The notes: generated by a model not told the origin, from the sequence alone. Counted from the stretch's first letter, positions 1 through 9,326 are shown. The stretch: 64,000 nucleotides of DNA from Clostridium sp. CAG:452 (GCA_000434035.1 FR893522.1:127348-191347), one strand, 5' to 3'. Made by a program: numbers and translations.

Positions 1-1
1 A

Positions 2-2200
2 GGATATAAATTTTATTATGAAAACCAAAGTGGTGCATTTGTAGAATTTACGAGCGTTGAAAATATTGATGGAAGTGATAATAAAAAACTAGCAGGTGTG
101 GAAGTAGAAAAAGATAAAGATTTTAGTGCAATAAATTATTGCGTAGAATCTTATGTATTCACAAAATGGGTAACAAAAAATTTAGGAAGCATAACAGTTG
201 GAGATATGAAAAGCCCAACAGTTGGACAATATAATAATGTAGATAATGCTAAAAATAAAAATATATTTGCCATTAATCCTAGCAACAATCCAGATCCAGA
301 AAATGATGTTGCTTATGCAACTTCAGTATTAGCGCAACACAAAAAAGACATAATAATAAATACAATAGAAAAAAATCTATCACAAGCAACCGAACAAGCA
401 AAAAAAATGAATCCAAACTATGAATATAGATTACCACAATTAAGCTATGATGAGTGGGAGCAAGCATTAAGCAACATATCTATAATTGCATTTATGCAAG
501 GAATGCCAATAGGTTTAAAATACTATAATAATTATGCAATAGCAACAAGCACATTAAATAAAGAATTCGTAGACCCAGATGAGCTATACTTTGCAGGAAA
601 AGATGACCAATATTATCATCAAAGACAATGCGAACAAGCAACAGGTAGTGACTATGTAGGATATAGAAGTATAGATTATGTAGCAAAAAGTTATGAAAAA
701 TCAGATAATGGAACAACGTCAACATATTACCCACATGCCCATGCCGACGTAAGCAACAGAAGCATTTATTCAGTACTAGAATGTTACTACTGCTTAGTAA
801 ATAGGTCAACATATAATGCTGCAAATAATAAAGCAAATTGGAATGATAATCCATATAACAATTGGACAGACTCATACTACAATGCATTAGCAAGAGAAAG
901 ATATATGCAATTAGACGAGCCAGGAACATATAAGCCAAACGTTACAATAACAAAAACAGCTTCCGAGAGTTCGGTTGAATATGGAGATTCTATTACTTAT
1001 ACCATAAAAATAACAAATAACGGAATAGTAGATGACACTATAACATTTTTAGACTATTGGAAAAAAAATGAAATTGATGGTGTAAACGATATAAAAATAA
1101 GCACAACAAATACAAGTAGAGATGTAAACGAAATAATAATTAAAGAAGCTGAATTGAGTGATAATACTTTGTCAGGCATCAGTTCAGTAGACAATGTTGG
1201 AATATATATATATGCAGGAGAAACAATTACAATTACGTATAAAGCTATACCAAAAGGAACCTTAGGAAAGGATATTAAAAATACAGCTGCAATATATTCT
1301 TTTACAAATAAAGACACAAAATTGGCAGAAGCAACAGCAATCACAAGCGTAGAGAAAAAAGTAACAGCTAATGTAAATACTGTAATAGAACAAAAAAATA
1401 TATATTTGGTCCTAGATACATCAAATAGTATGGATAGATGGATATATTCAAATCCAGATGCTATATTAGAATCGCAAAAAGGTGTAGGTGAAGGAACATA
1501 TCCAGAAGCCGTTAGAAAATTTATTAAAGATGTAAGGCAAAAAGGAAGCAGTGTTAAGGGAGGTGTTTTATTTAGCCAGGTTGCTGTGAAAAAAGAAACT
1601 GGGGACATAGAAGAAAAGAAGGACATATGGAGAACATGGGGAGGAACTCTTTATGTAGAAGCACTAAATATGGCGAAGAATGAAGTTGAAGAAGGAGACA
1701 TAATGGTATTCTTTACTGATGGTAACCCTACCTATGGCTTTGTAGGATCAGGAATAGAGATTAAATATAGTGCAACATCAAAGCTTTGGAAAAGCATAAA
1801 GAATGAAGCTGATGAAATAAAAAGAAAAGGAGTAACAATTTATACTGCAGGATTTGGTAACGAATCCAATTTAGATGGTCTAAAGAAAGTTGTTGCTTCA
1901 CCAGAAAAAGCATTTTATGGAAATAATATAGATACTTTATTTGAAGATATTTTTAACGGAGTATTTGAAGATAAGTTAGAGGGAATAGAAAAAGAATATA
2001 AATCAATAAAAGGAAAGATACAATTACAATATGTAAATAGAATAGAAGAAATAAATATAGGAGGAAACAAATTACAAAATTTCAAGGATTATATAGAAAT
2101 TACGGATGAGACAGATTCAAAAAATATAAAGGGAACCTTAGACTTAACAAAACTCAATAATGCTGACTTGTCAAAGCCTATTTCAATAATTTATAAATAA
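2..2200 (+). CDS. VWA-domain surface protein, 5' end outside the window
   Basis: The frame is open from base 2, so the gene starts upstream; the GTG at 98 is only the first in-window start codon. The visible part is about 732 residues. Order: an N-terminal region rich in Asn, Tyr and Ser that I do not recognise (to about residue 320), a DUF11-like beta-sandwich repeat beginning near 'VTITKTASESSVEYG', then a von Willebrand factor A domain with a MIDAS motif DTSNS and a later 'FFTDGNP' strand. The tail after the VWA domain is charged and carries no LPxTG sorting signal. VWA proteins of this layout are usually extracellular adhesins or pilus tips; that role is inference. A hairpin follows the stop. 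Codon use matches the neighbours. Confidence 0.75.
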   Translation, partial: GYKFYYENQSGAFVEFTSVENIDGSDNKKLAGVEVEKDKDFSAINYCVESYVFTKWVTKNLGSITVGDMKSPTVGQYNNVDNAKNKNIFAINPSNNPDPENDVAYATSVLAQHKKDIIINTIEKNLSQATEQAKKMNPNYEYRLPQLSYDEWEQALSNISIIAFMQGMPIGLKYYNNYAIATSTLNKEFVDPDELYFAGKDDQYYHQRQCEQATGSDYVGYRSIDYVAKSYEKSDNGTTSTYYPHAHADVSNRSIYSVLECYYCLVNRSTYNAANNKANWNDNPYNNWTDSYYNALARERYMQLDEPGTYKPNVTITKTASESSVEYGDSITYTIKITNNGIVDDTITFLDYWKKNEIDGVNDIKISTTNTSRDVNEIIIKEAELSDNTLSGISSVDNVGIYIYAGETITITYKAIPKGTLGKDIKNTAAIYSFTNKDTKLAEATAITSVEKKVTANVNTVIEQKNIYLVLDTSNSMDRWIYSNPDAILESQKGVGEGTYPEAVRKFIKDVRQKGSSVKGGVLFSQVAVKKETGDIEEKKDIWRTWGGTLYVEALNMAKNEVEEGDIMVFFTDGNPTYGFVGSGIEIKYSATSKLWKSIKNEADEIKRKGVTIYTAGFGNESNLDGLKKVVASPEKAFYGNNIDTLFEDIFNGVFEDKLEGIEKEYKSIKGKIQLQYVNRIEEINIGGNKLQNFKDYIEITDETDSKNIKGTLDLTKLNNADLSKPISIIYK

Positions 2201-2222
2201 TTTAAGAAAAACTCTATTTCAA

Positions 2223-2245
2223 AGTGGACAGAATTTCTGTCCACT
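2223..2245 (+). terminator. Hairpin after the VWA gene
   Basis: Ten-base arms AGTGGACAGA and TCTGTCCACT around a three-base loop lie 23 bases after the VWA stop. The following T-run is weak (CATTTT), so termination is probable but not certain. Confidence 0.6.
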
Positions 2246-2531
2246 CATTTTCTGTCGAAAAATCAAATAATCCCACGAACGATTTATCTTGAATTCTAAA
2301 CACAAATATGATACAAAAATAATATATATTCTGGCAATAAATCAAATTGCCAAAACAGATTTATTTCAAAAAAAAAATTAATTCTTAAAAAATCCAAAAA
2401 ACAAAATTAAACAAAAAATAAAAACCGGCATTTAAATATGTTTATTAATCATGCTTACATTAAGGAGGTATTTAAAAACGGCAAAAGCAACTATTAATAG
2501 TTGCAAAAATAAAAATATAGGAGTATAATAT
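2246..2531. other. A/T-rich intergenic stretch without a recognised gene
   Basis: About 285 bases, very A-rich. A small hairpin TGGCAAT...ATTGCCA lies near 2333-2353. I see no ORF, tRNA or convincing promoter. It separates the surface protein from the hicAB module. Confidence 0.5.
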
Positions 2532-2798
2532 ATGAGTAAGAAAGAAAAACTATTAAAAAGAATAAAACAAAAACCAAAAGATTTTACATATACTGAATTA
2601 GAAACATTATTAATCAATTTGAATTTTAAAGAAGTAAGTAAAGGGAAAACATCAGGTTCAAGAGTTGAATTTTTGCATGAAGAAAAAAAGATAAAGCTAT
2701 TAATACATAAACCACACCCAAGTAATATAATAAAACAGTATGTTATAGAAAGTGTTTTAAAAATAATACAAGAATTGGAGGAGAAAAGCAATGGATAA
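2532..2798 (+). CDS. hicA: HicA-family mRNA interferase toxin
   Basis: 88 residues. The protein matches the HicA double-stranded-RNA-binding-like fold by its order of elements: an N-terminal helix, the segment 'TSGSRVEF', and a late 'IHKPHPSNIIKQYVI' block typical of the clostridial/Bacteroides HicA subgroup. In this subgroup the His in the HKPHP block takes the place of the classic GSHH histidine. HicA cleaves mRNA and blocks translation; the downstream hicB neutralises it. The two genes overlap by eight bases, so they are translationally coupled. Start chosen at ATG 2532 after 'AGGAGTATAATAT'. Confidence is high because of the pairing with a HicB-like partner. Confidence 0.85.
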   Translation: MSKKEKLLKRIKQKPKDFTYTELETLLINLNFKEVSKGKTSGSRVEFLHEEKKIKLLIHKPHPSNIIKQYVIESVLKIIQELEEKSNG

Positions 2799-3132
2799 TA
2801 TCATGAAATACAAGGAATATTGGGCAGAAATAAAATACAGTGACGAAGATAAATGCTTCTGTGGGAAAGTAGAAGGATTAAAAAAAGACACTATTCTTTT
2901 TGAGGGAAACTCTGTAAAAGAACTAAAAGAAGATTTTGAAAATGCAATAGATAGCTATTTAGAATTATGTAAAAAAAGAAATGAAGAACCAGAAAAGCAA
3001 TATAAAGGTTCTTTTAACGTAAGAATAAAACCAGAATTACATAGAGAAGCTGCAATAGTTGCAAAAAGAAATAACATATCTTTAAATCAATTAGTAGAAA
3101 GAGCAATAATAAATCAGTTAAAAACAAATTAA
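2791..3132 (+). CDS. hicB: HicB-family antitoxin
   Basis: 113 residues. The N-terminal 75 residues form the partial RNase-H-like HicB domain ('YWAEIKYSDEDKCF', then 'VEGL' and 'GNSVKELKEDFENAID'), which binds the toxin. The C-terminal part ('FNVRIKPELHREAAIVA', then 'NNISLNQLVERAI') is a ribbon-helix-helix / Arc-type DNA-binding domain for autoregulation. Overlaps hicA by eight bases. An isolated type II module between a surface-protein gene and spoIVB suggests a horizontally mobile accessory pair, though base composition does not differ visibly. Confidence 0.87.
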   Translation: MDNIMKYKEYWAEIKYSDEDKCFCGKVEGLKKDTILFEGNSVKELKEDFENAIDSYLELCKKRNEEPEKQYKGSFNVRIKPELHREAAIVAKRNNISLNQLVERAIINQLKTN

Positions 3133-3155
3133 TTTCAAAAAAGAATTAAAATTTT

Positions 3156-3197
3156 AAAAAATGGTTATTCTAAAAATAAAGAGGGTGACCATTTTTT
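3156..3197 (+). promoter_or_regulatory. Hairpin enclosing the spoIVB ribosome-binding site
   Basis: Arms AAAAAATGGT (3156-3165) and ACCATTTTTT (3188-3197) are perfectly complementary. The Shine-Dalgarno sequence GAGGG (3181-3185) is in the loop and the start ATG follows the hairpin directly at 3199. The T-rich right arm could also act as the hicAB terminator. A dual role is inference. Confidence 0.5.
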
Positions 3198-3198
3198 T

Positions 3199-4410
3199 AT
3201 GAAAAAAATAAAAAGAGCGATACTAATTTTTTTACTATTAATAATCCTTGCATACACAACAAATATAACTGCAATACCCAATAGTGTAATTATATTTCAA
3301 GGAGAAGAATTAAATTTAGGAACAACATTTGGACTGTATTTAAAAGAAAAAGAAGAAAAAACAGTGCAAACTTCTAGTACAATAGATAATAAAAATGTAT
3401 TATCTAAAAAAACAGCAACAATAAGCCTATTTAATTTATTTGATATAAAAGACTTAGAAATAAATACAATTCCAGAAACAACAGTAATACCACTTGGAAA
3501 TTTAGTAGGACTAAAACTATACACAAGTCGGGGTACTAGTAGTTGGAAAAAGCGAAATAAATGGTCAAAAACCGTATGCAAATACAGGAATAGAAGAAGG
3601 AGATATAATAGTAGAAATAAATCAAAAAGAAATAACTTGTACATCTGATTTAATAGAAACAGTAAATGATTCAAACGGACAAGATTTACGAATAAAATAT
3701 GTGCGAGAAGGAATAGAATATACGGCAAATATGGAAGCAATAAGAGCAGAAGACAACAAATACAAAATAGGATTATGGGTAAGAGATGGAGCAGCAGGAA
3801 TAGGAACAATAACATATTACGAACCATCAAGCCAAAACTTTGCAGCACTAGGACATGGAATAGTAGATATAGATACAGAAAAATTAATTAAGATATCAAG
3901 CGGAGAAGTAGTTACAACAAGAATGTCATCAATAGTAAAAGGAAAAGAGGGTGTACCAGGAGAAATAAGAGGAAGTATAATAAACAGCCAAACAATAGGA
4001 ACAGTAGGGCAAAATACAGAATTCGGAATATATGGAAAAGTAACAAATACATCTCAATTTAATTTAGACAATTTAGAAGAATTACAAGTGGCAAAAAGAA
4101 ACGAAATAAAGCAAGGAGAAGCAAAAATTCTTTTAGCAATAGAAGGCGGAGAAAGAAAAGAATATAATATAGAAATTACAAAAATATATAAAAACAATAA
4201 TTCAAATAATAAAAGTATGCTAATAAAGGTAACAGACCAAGAATTGCTAGACCTAACAGGTGGAATAATACAACGGAATGAGTGGAGCACCAATAATACA
4301 AAACGGAAAATTTGTGCGGAGCAGTAACACATGTATTAGTAAATGACCCAACAACAGGCTATGCAGTGTTTGGAGATTTAATGATAAAACAAACAAGACA
4401 AATAAACTAA
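3199..4410 (+). CDS. spoIVB: SpoIVB peptidase (S55), read through three CGG +1 sites
   Basis: 402 residues if one C is skipped at each of 3529, 4274 and 4317; B. subtilis SpoIVB is about 425. SpoIVB is a serine peptidase secreted into the space between mother cell and forespore, where it triggers pro-sigma-K processing. Visible in order: N-terminal membrane anchor (residues 5-25), PDZ region (from 'SGVLVVGKSEI' to 'GIEEGDIIVEI'), S55 domain with 'AALGHGI' and, after the second site, 'QGMSGAPII' carrying the nucleophilic Ser, then 'VGAVTHVLV' and 'TTGYAVFGDL'. Read in zero frame the first product would stop at 3648 before the peptidase domain. Each corrected joint falls on a family glycine. 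Everything outside the three joints is intact, so I do not call it a pseudogene. Confidence 0.88.
3529..3531 (+). other. In-frame CGG +1 frameshift site 1 (spoIVB)
   Basis: AGT|CGG|G. Skipping C 3529 gives Ser-Gly and the PDZ sequence 'SGVLVVG'. Without the skip the frame ends at 3648. Confidence 0.85.
4274..4276 (+). other. In-frame CGG +1 frameshift site 2 (spoIVB)
   Basis: CAA|CGG|A. Skipping C 4274 gives Gln-Gly and the catalytic 'QGMSGAP' motif of S55 peptidases. Confidence 0.88.
4317..4319 (+). other. In-frame CGG +1 frameshift site 3 (spoIVB)
   Basis: GTG|CGG|A. Skipping C 4317 gives Val-Gly and 'VGAVTHVLV', the normal family ending. It is 43 bases after site 2. Confidence 0.88.
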
Positions 4411-4414
4411 AATG

Positions 4415-4447
4415 TGGGGAAAAAGGGGTCAGACCCCTTTTTCCCCA
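4415..4447. repeat. GGGGTCAGACCCC palindromic repeat, copy 1
   Basis: Perfect 14-base arms TGGGGAAAAAGGGG / CCCCTTTTTCCCCA around TCAGA. The core AAAAAGGGGTCAGACCCC is found again at 22053-22083 with different but again self-complementary flanks, as expected of a REP-like element. It directly follows spoIVB and may serve as its terminator. Confidence 0.75.
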
Positions 4448-4519
4448 TTCCTGTCACAAAACTACACATATCGACATATTATATAGTAATCCTAATATGA
4501 GTAGGGGGTGCTTTATATT

Positions 4520-4759
4520 ATGGAACCACAAGTAGATATATGCTTTAAAAAAGACAAAAAAAGAAGATGCTGTATGGATATAGCAATATTTATATTAGTA
4601 ATTTTTATAGCTTTTGTAATTGGACTAATTGTAGGAACTTTAACAGATTTAATATCATTATTAGGCTTAGGTGCAGTGATTCTATTTTTAGTAACACTTA
4701 TAATCTTATTAGCTATTGAAGCAATAATGTTTGTATGTTGCAGAAGAAAAAATTGCTAA
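4520..4759 (+). CDS. Small Cys-rich membrane protein, unknown function
   Basis: 79 residues from ATG 4520, which has GGGGGTG upstream at 4504-4510; an upstream TTG at 4508 overlaps that Shine-Dalgarno and is rejected. Two hydrophobic helices ('IAIFILVIFIAFVIGL' and 'VILFLVTLIILLAIEAI') are bracketed by charged Cys-rich ends, 'RRCC' before the first helix and 'CCRRKNC' at the C-terminus. The pattern suggests a hairpin membrane protein with cytosolic cysteines that could bind metal or be acylated; that is inference. It stands alone between a REP-like repeat and a terminator. I do not recognise the family. Confidence 0.6.
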   Translation: MEPQVDICFKKDKKRRCCMDIAIFILVIFIAFVIGLIVGTLTDLISLLGLGAVILFLVTLIILLAIEAIMFVCCRRKNC

Positions 4760-4771
4760 TTAAATAAATAA

Positions 4772-4806
4772 AAAACAAAGGGAGGCGTTCTCCTTTTGTT
4801 TTTTTT
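4772..4806 (+). terminator. Rho-independent terminator
   Basis: Thirteen-base stem AAAACAAAGGGAG / CTCCTTTTGTTTT with a GCGTT loop and a run of Ts. Confidence 0.85.
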
Positions 4807-4872
4807 ATATAATATATTGTAAAAAGAAGCATTTTAATATAGAATAATAAAAAAACAAAGTGAGGTTACAGT

Positions 4873-5718
4873 ATGGCAGTTGTTTTAGATGGAAAAGAAG
4901 TAGCTAGAAAAATAAGACAAAATTTAAAAGAAGAAGTAAGTAAATTAAAAGAAGAGGGAATATCACCAAAACTTGCAGTAATTATGGTTGGAGATGATTC
5001 TGCTTCAAAAATATATGTAAAAAATAAAAGTATAGCATGTAACGAAATTGGAATAGAATATGAAGAATATTTATTAAATGAAGAAACAACAATGGACGAG
5101 CTCTTAAATTTAATAGATAAATTAAACAACGACAAAACTATAAATGGCATTCTACTTCAAAGTCCAATACCAAAAAATCTAGATATAAATGAAGCTTTTA
5201 AAGCTATAGATCCAATAAAGGATGTTGATGGATTTAATCCAATGAATGTAGGAAAGCTATGTTTGGGACAGGATGCATTTATTTCATGTACACCTTATGG
5301 AGTAATTAAAATATTAGAAGATTACAATATAGAAATAGAAGGCAAAAATGCAGTTATAATTGGAAGAAGCAATATTGTTGGAAAGCCAATGCTACAATGT
5401 TTATTAAACAAAAATGCAACAGTAACAGTTTGCCACTCAAGAACAAAAAATTTAGCAGAAATTACAAAAATGGCAGATATATTAGTTGTTGCAATAGGAA
5501 AGAGTAAATTTGTAACAAAAGATATGGTAAAAGATGGGGCAGTAGTAGTTGATGTTGGAATTAACAGAGGAGAAGATGGCAAATTATGCGGAGATGTTGA
5601 CTTTGAAGAAGTTTCAAAAGTAGCATCATACATTACACCTGTTCCAGGAGGAGTAGGACCAATGACAATTGCAATGCTTATGAACAACATTGTAAAAGCT
5701 ACAAAACTTCAAAATTAG
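4873..5718 (+). CDS. folD: Methylene-THF dehydrogenase / cyclohydrolase
   Basis: 281 residues, normal for FolD. It oxidises 5,10-methylene-THF to methenyl-THF (NADP-dependent) and hydrolyses that to 10-formyl-THF in the cytosol, feeding purine and fMet synthesis. Visible: N-terminal 'MVGDDSASKIYVKNK' with the YxxxK catalytic pair, 'GILLQSPIPK' and 'KDVDGFNP', a Rossmann motif 'IIGRSNIVGKP', and the C-terminal 'TPVPGGVGPMTIAMLM'. ATG 4873 follows GAGGTTACAGT. DprA follows 46 bases downstream with its own Shine-Dalgarno. Confidence 0.96.
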   Translation: MAVVLDGKEVARKIRQNLKEEVSKLKEEGISPKLAVIMVGDDSASKIYVKNKSIACNEIGIEYEEYLLNEETTMDELLNLIDKLNNDKTINGILLQSPIPKNLDINEAFKAIDPIKDVDGFNPMNVGKLCLGQDAFISCTPYGVIKILEDYNIEIEGKNAVIIGRSNIVGKPMLQCLLNKNATVTVCHSRTKNLAEITKMADILVVAIGKSKFVTKDMVKDGAVVVDVGINRGEDGKLCGDVDFEEVSKVASYITPVPGGVGPMTIAMLMNNIVKATKLQN

Positions 5719-5764
5719 TATAAGGGCTATTTATACAGAGGGGGATTCTTAAAAAGGAGAATCA

Positions 5765-6622
5765 ATGGAAGAAATTAAATATTGGATATGGTTTTCTAGA
5801 ATAGAAAATTTAACTCCAAAATTGCAATTAGATTTATTACAAAAATTTAATACTCCACAAAAACTATGGAATAAAAAAGAAGAAGAACTCATAGCTCAGG
5901 GAATAAGCGATAAAACTGTTAAAAAAATTTGTGACCCTAAATACAAAAAAGACTTAGACAAGTATTTAGAATATATGCAGAAAAACAAAATAGAATTAAT
6001 TAACATTTATAGCAAAGAATACCCAAGCAATTTAAAGCAAATTTATGATCCACCCGTTTTTTTATACATAAAAGGAAACAAAGAAATACTTAACAAAAAA
6101 AGCATCTCAATTGTGGGATGCAGAGATTGCACAGCTTATGGCAGAAATACAGCAATAAAATTTGCATATAATTTGTCTAACAACAATATTAATATAGTAA
6201 GTGGACTAGCAAAGGGAATTGATGCATATTCTCATATAGGATGCTTAAAAGGAAAAGCAAAAACCATAGCTGTAGTTGGATGTGGATTAGATAGAGTTTA
6301 TCCAGAAGAAAATAGATGGATTTATAATAAAATAATAGCAAGTGGCGGAGCTATAATATCAGAGCATATTATAGGAACAAAACCACTGGCACAAAATTTT
6401 CCAAGAAGAAATCGTATAATAAGTGCACTTTCAGAGGCTTTAATAGTTATAGAAGCAAAAGAAAAAAGCGGAACACTTATTACAGTAGATTTTGCACTAG
6501 AGCAAGGAAAAGATATTTATGTTGTACCAGGAAACATTGATAGCCCTAATTCTGTAGGAACAAATGACCTTATAAAACAAGGGGCAAAGCTTTTGACGAA
6601 AGTTGAAGATATTTTAGTTTAA
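5765..6622 (+). CDS. dprA: DNA-processing protein DprA
   Basis: 285 residues. DprA/Smf loads RecA on incoming single-stranded DNA in natural transformation and is widely retained in Firmicutes without known competence. The Rossmann-like DprA core is clear: 'SIVGCRDCTAYG', 'VSGLAKGIDAYSH', 'VVGCGLDRVYPEEN', 'SEH' and 'NFPRRNRIISALSEALIVIEA'. An N-terminal helix-hairpin-like region precedes it (residues 1-70). The usual C-terminal winged helix is lacking, so the protein is shorter than B. subtilis DprA plus domain 3. ATG 5765 follows AAAGGAGAATCA. Confidence 0.93.
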   Translation: MEEIKYWIWFSRIENLTPKLQLDLLQKFNTPQKLWNKKEEELIAQGISDKTVKKICDPKYKKDLDKYLEYMQKNKIELINIYSKEYPSNLKQIYDPPVFLYIKGNKEILNKKSISIVGCRDCTAYGRNTAIKFAYNLSNNNINIVSGLAKGIDAYSHIGCLKGKAKTIAVVGCGLDRVYPEENRWIYNKIIASGGAIISEHIIGTKPLAQNFPRRNRIISALSEALIVIEAKEKSGTLITVDFALEQGKDIYVVPGNIDSPNSVGTNDLIKQGAKLLTKVEDILV

Positions 6623-6626
6623 AAAT

Positions 6627-6655
6627 TTGAAATTTTAGTACAAGTGTAATATAAT
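6627..6655 (+). promoter_or_regulatory. Sigma-A type promoter of the PBP gene
   Basis: TTGAAA (6627-6632), 17-base spacer, TATAAT (6650-6655), 29 bases before the PBP start codon. Confidence 0.6.
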
Positions 6656-6683
6656 AATATATATTTTATTAGGAGGTCACAAA

Positions 6684-9326
6684 ATGGCTGATAAAAAAAG
6701 AAGAAGTAAAAAGACAAATAGAAAGGAAACCTTAAGCAAGGATTATAAAACAAAAAACAAAAAGCCACAAACAAATAAAAAGAAAACAATAAAAAAAGTT
6801 CTTATAATATTACTTTTAATAATACTAATACTAGCAGGAATAGCATTTGGAATAATGTGTGGAATAATTAAAGAAGCAAAACTAACAGCAAAAGATTTTG
6901 CAATTAAAAATGAAAATTCTATTGTACTAGATAAAGATGGTAACAAAATTGCAGAATTAAGTGGAACTGAAAATAGAAAATATGTAAGTATTTCAGAAAT
7001 GGCACCATATTTACCAGAAGCATATATAGCAATAGAAGATGAACGTTTCCGTGATCATATGGGAATTGATGTAAAAAGAACTTTTGCTGCAACAGTAAAG
7101 TATGCATTTAGTAAAATTGGAATTGGCTCTTCAAGTTATGGTGGTAGTACAATAACACAACAATTAGTAAAAAACACAACACAAGAAAAAGATAGAACAT
7201 GGCAAAGAAAAGTAAAAGAAATGGCAAGAGCTTATTACATAGAAAAAGAATTATCAAAAGACCAGATTCTAGAATTATATTTGAACTTAATATTTATGGG
7301 AAATACATCTTATGGAGTTGAAGTAGGTTCAAACTATTATTTTTCTAAAAGTGCAAAAGATTTAGACTTAGCAGAATGTGCATTTTTGGCAGGAATAAAT
7401 AACAGCCCAAACAGCTATGACCCATTTGTAGAAGATGAAGAACAAAAAGAAAAGAACCTAGCTAAAATAAAGAAAAGAACAAAAACAGTTATAGAAAAAA
7501 TGCATGAACTTGGAAAAATAAATTCAGAAGAAGAGTATAAGCAAGCACTTGAAAAAGTTGAAAATGGATTAACATTCCAAAAAGGTGCATCACTAGCAAA
7601 TGTATATTCATATCATACAGATGCAGCAATATTACAAATAGAAAAACAAATAATGGAAGAAAAAGACTTAACACGTGAAGCAGCAGAGCTATATCTATAT
7701 GGTGGAGGATTTACAATTTATACAACACAAGATAGCAAAATACAAGAAACAATGAATGAAGAGATGCAAAAAGCAAAATATTTAAAAGCATCTAAAAAAG
7801 AAGCTGGTAAAACAGCACAAGCAGGTATGGTATTATTAGACCATAAGACAGGTTATGTATTAGGCGTAATTGGAGGACTAGGAGAAAAAACGACATCAAT
7901 GGGATTAAATAGAGGAACACAAGCAGTAAAACAAACAGGTTCTTCAATGAAACCATTATCAGTAGTAGCACCAGGAATAGATAGTGGAAAAATTACAGCA
8001 GCATCAGTATTTGATGATGTGCCATATAAAAATTACAAAAACTATAACTATTTTAAGGGATTACTTACAATAAGATATGCAATAGAAAGTTCTCAAAATA
8101 TTCCAATGTTAAAAGCAATACAAGTAGTTGGAGTAGATAATTCACTAAAATTCTTAAAATCATTAGGATTTTCACACTTAGATGACGAAAAAGATAACAA
8201 CATTGGTATAGCACTAGGAGGGTTAACCAATGGGGCAACTCCATTAGAGATGGCAGCTGCATATGGTGCAATAGCAAATGACGGTGTATATATTGAGCCA
8301 ACATTCTATACAAAAGTAGTAGATGGAAACGGAAACACAGTGTTTGAACCAAAACAAGAATCAAGAACAGTAATGTCAGCATCCGCTGCATATGTAGTAA
8401 AAGAAGTATTAACACAACCTGTAAAAAGTGGTACATCAACAACTTTAGCTATGTCTGGAATGAGTGTAGCTGCAAAAACAGGTACAACAAATAATGATTA
8501 TGATAGATGGATGTGTGGATTTACACCATATTATTCTGCTGCAGTATGGTATGGATACGACAAGAGCGAAACAGTATCAGGATGGTCTTTAAGCCCAGCA
8601 GGGCAAATATGGTCAGGTGTTATGAAACCAGCACATGCTAATTTAGGGAAAAGAACATTTGCACAAACAAAACCATCTGGAGTAGTTACTGCAAAAGTAT
8701 GTAGAGACTCAGGATTACTAGTTACAGAAAATTGTGCAAATGACCCAAGAGGAGATAGAGGATATACAGAGTTCTTTGTTCAAGGAACAGCACCTACAAA
8801 ACAATGCGAATGCCACGTAAAAGTAGATATATGTAAGGACACTGGATTGCTTGCAAATGAATTTTGCCCAAATAAAGAAGCAAAAGTATTTATAACAAGA
8901 CCAAACAGCGATACAGATACAGCTTGGAAAAGTGCAAAAGATGCAGAATATATGTTAACAATAAAAGACACTTGCACACTCCATAAGGAAGCTCCAGATA
9001 CAGTAAAACCAGAAATAAAATTAAATGGTAATGCTACAATAACAATAAAATTAAACGAAAAATATGAAGATCCAGGAGCAACGGCAAGCGATAATAAAGA
9101 TGGAAATATAACAGATAAAATTAAGATGTCTGGAAAAGTAGACACAAGCAAACCTGGAACATATACAATAACATATACAGTAGAAGATTCATCTGGAAAT
9201 AAGACAACAGTAACTAGAACTGTTATAGTAAAAGGAAAAGATAGCACAGGAGGAAACACAACAGAAGGAAATACAACTGGTGGCGAAAATAATAACACAG
9301 TTGAAAACAAAGTAAATAATGAATAA
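6684..9326 (+). CDS. Class A penicillin-binding protein with C-terminal Ig-like domain
   Basis: 880 residues. A bifunctional peptidoglycan synthase anchored by one helix (about residues 38-62) after a Lys-rich cytosolic tail. Glycosyltransferase domain (about 70-260): 'EDERFRDHMGID' with the catalytic Glu, 'GGSTITQQLVKN', 'KELSKDQILELYLN'. Transpeptidase domain (about 350-640): SxxK as 'GSSMKP' near 420, SxN as 'SSQN', and 'KTGT' near 597. Two Cys-containing segments follow (residues 670-760). The C-terminus is a DUF5011/HYR-like beta domain ('YEDPGATASDNKDGNIT', 'KPGTYTITYTV') and a Thr/Asn-rich tail, which probably reaches into the wall. PBP1A-type by architecture. Confidence 0.94.
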   Translation: MADKKRRSKKTNRKETLSKDYKTKNKKPQTNKKKTIKKVLIILLLIILILAGIAFGIMCGIIKEAKLTAKDFAIKNENSIVLDKDGNKIAELSGTENRKYVSISEMAPYLPEAYIAIEDERFRDHMGIDVKRTFAATVKYAFSKIGIGSSSYGGSTITQQLVKNTTQEKDRTWQRKVKEMARAYYIEKELSKDQILELYLNLIFMGNTSYGVEVGSNYYFSKSAKDLDLAECAFLAGINNSPNSYDPFVEDEEQKEKNLAKIKKRTKTVIEKMHELGKINSEEEYKQALEKVENGLTFQKGASLANVYSYHTDAAILQIEKQIMEEKDLTREAAELYLYGGGFTIYTTQDSKIQETMNEEMQKAKYLKASKKEAGKTAQAGMVLLDHKTGYVLGVIGGLGEKTTSMGLNRGTQAVKQTGSSMKPLSVVAPGIDSGKITAASVFDDVPYKNYKNYNYFKGLLTIRYAIESSQNIPMLKAIQVVGVDNSLKFLKSLGFSHLDDEKDNNIGIALGGLTNGATPLEMAAAYGAIANDGVYIEPTFYTKVVDGNGNTVFEPKQESRTVMSASAAYVVKEVLTQPVKSGTSTTLAMSGMSVAAKTGTTNNDYDRWMCGFTPYYSAAVWYGYDKSETVSGWSLSPAGQIWSGVMKPAHANLGKRTFAQTKPSGVVTAKVCRDSGLLVTENCANDPRGDRGYTEFFVQGTAPTKQCECHVKVDICKDTGLLANEFCPNKEAKVFITRPNSDTDTAWKSAKDAEYMLTIKDTCTLHKEAPDTVKPEIKLNGNATITIKLNEKYEDPGATASDNKDGNITDKIKMSGKVDTSKPGTYTITYTVEDSSGNKTTVTRTVIVKGKDSTGGNTTEGNTTGGENNNTVENKVNNE

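Noticed and set aside
1054..1626. 190-codon minus-strand ORF
   Set aside because: Shadow of the VWA gene with no supporting start signal.
3297..3848. 183-codon minus-strand Leu-rich ORF
   Set aside because: Shadow of spoIVB; Leu/Phe-only composition as expected from reversed A-rich codons.
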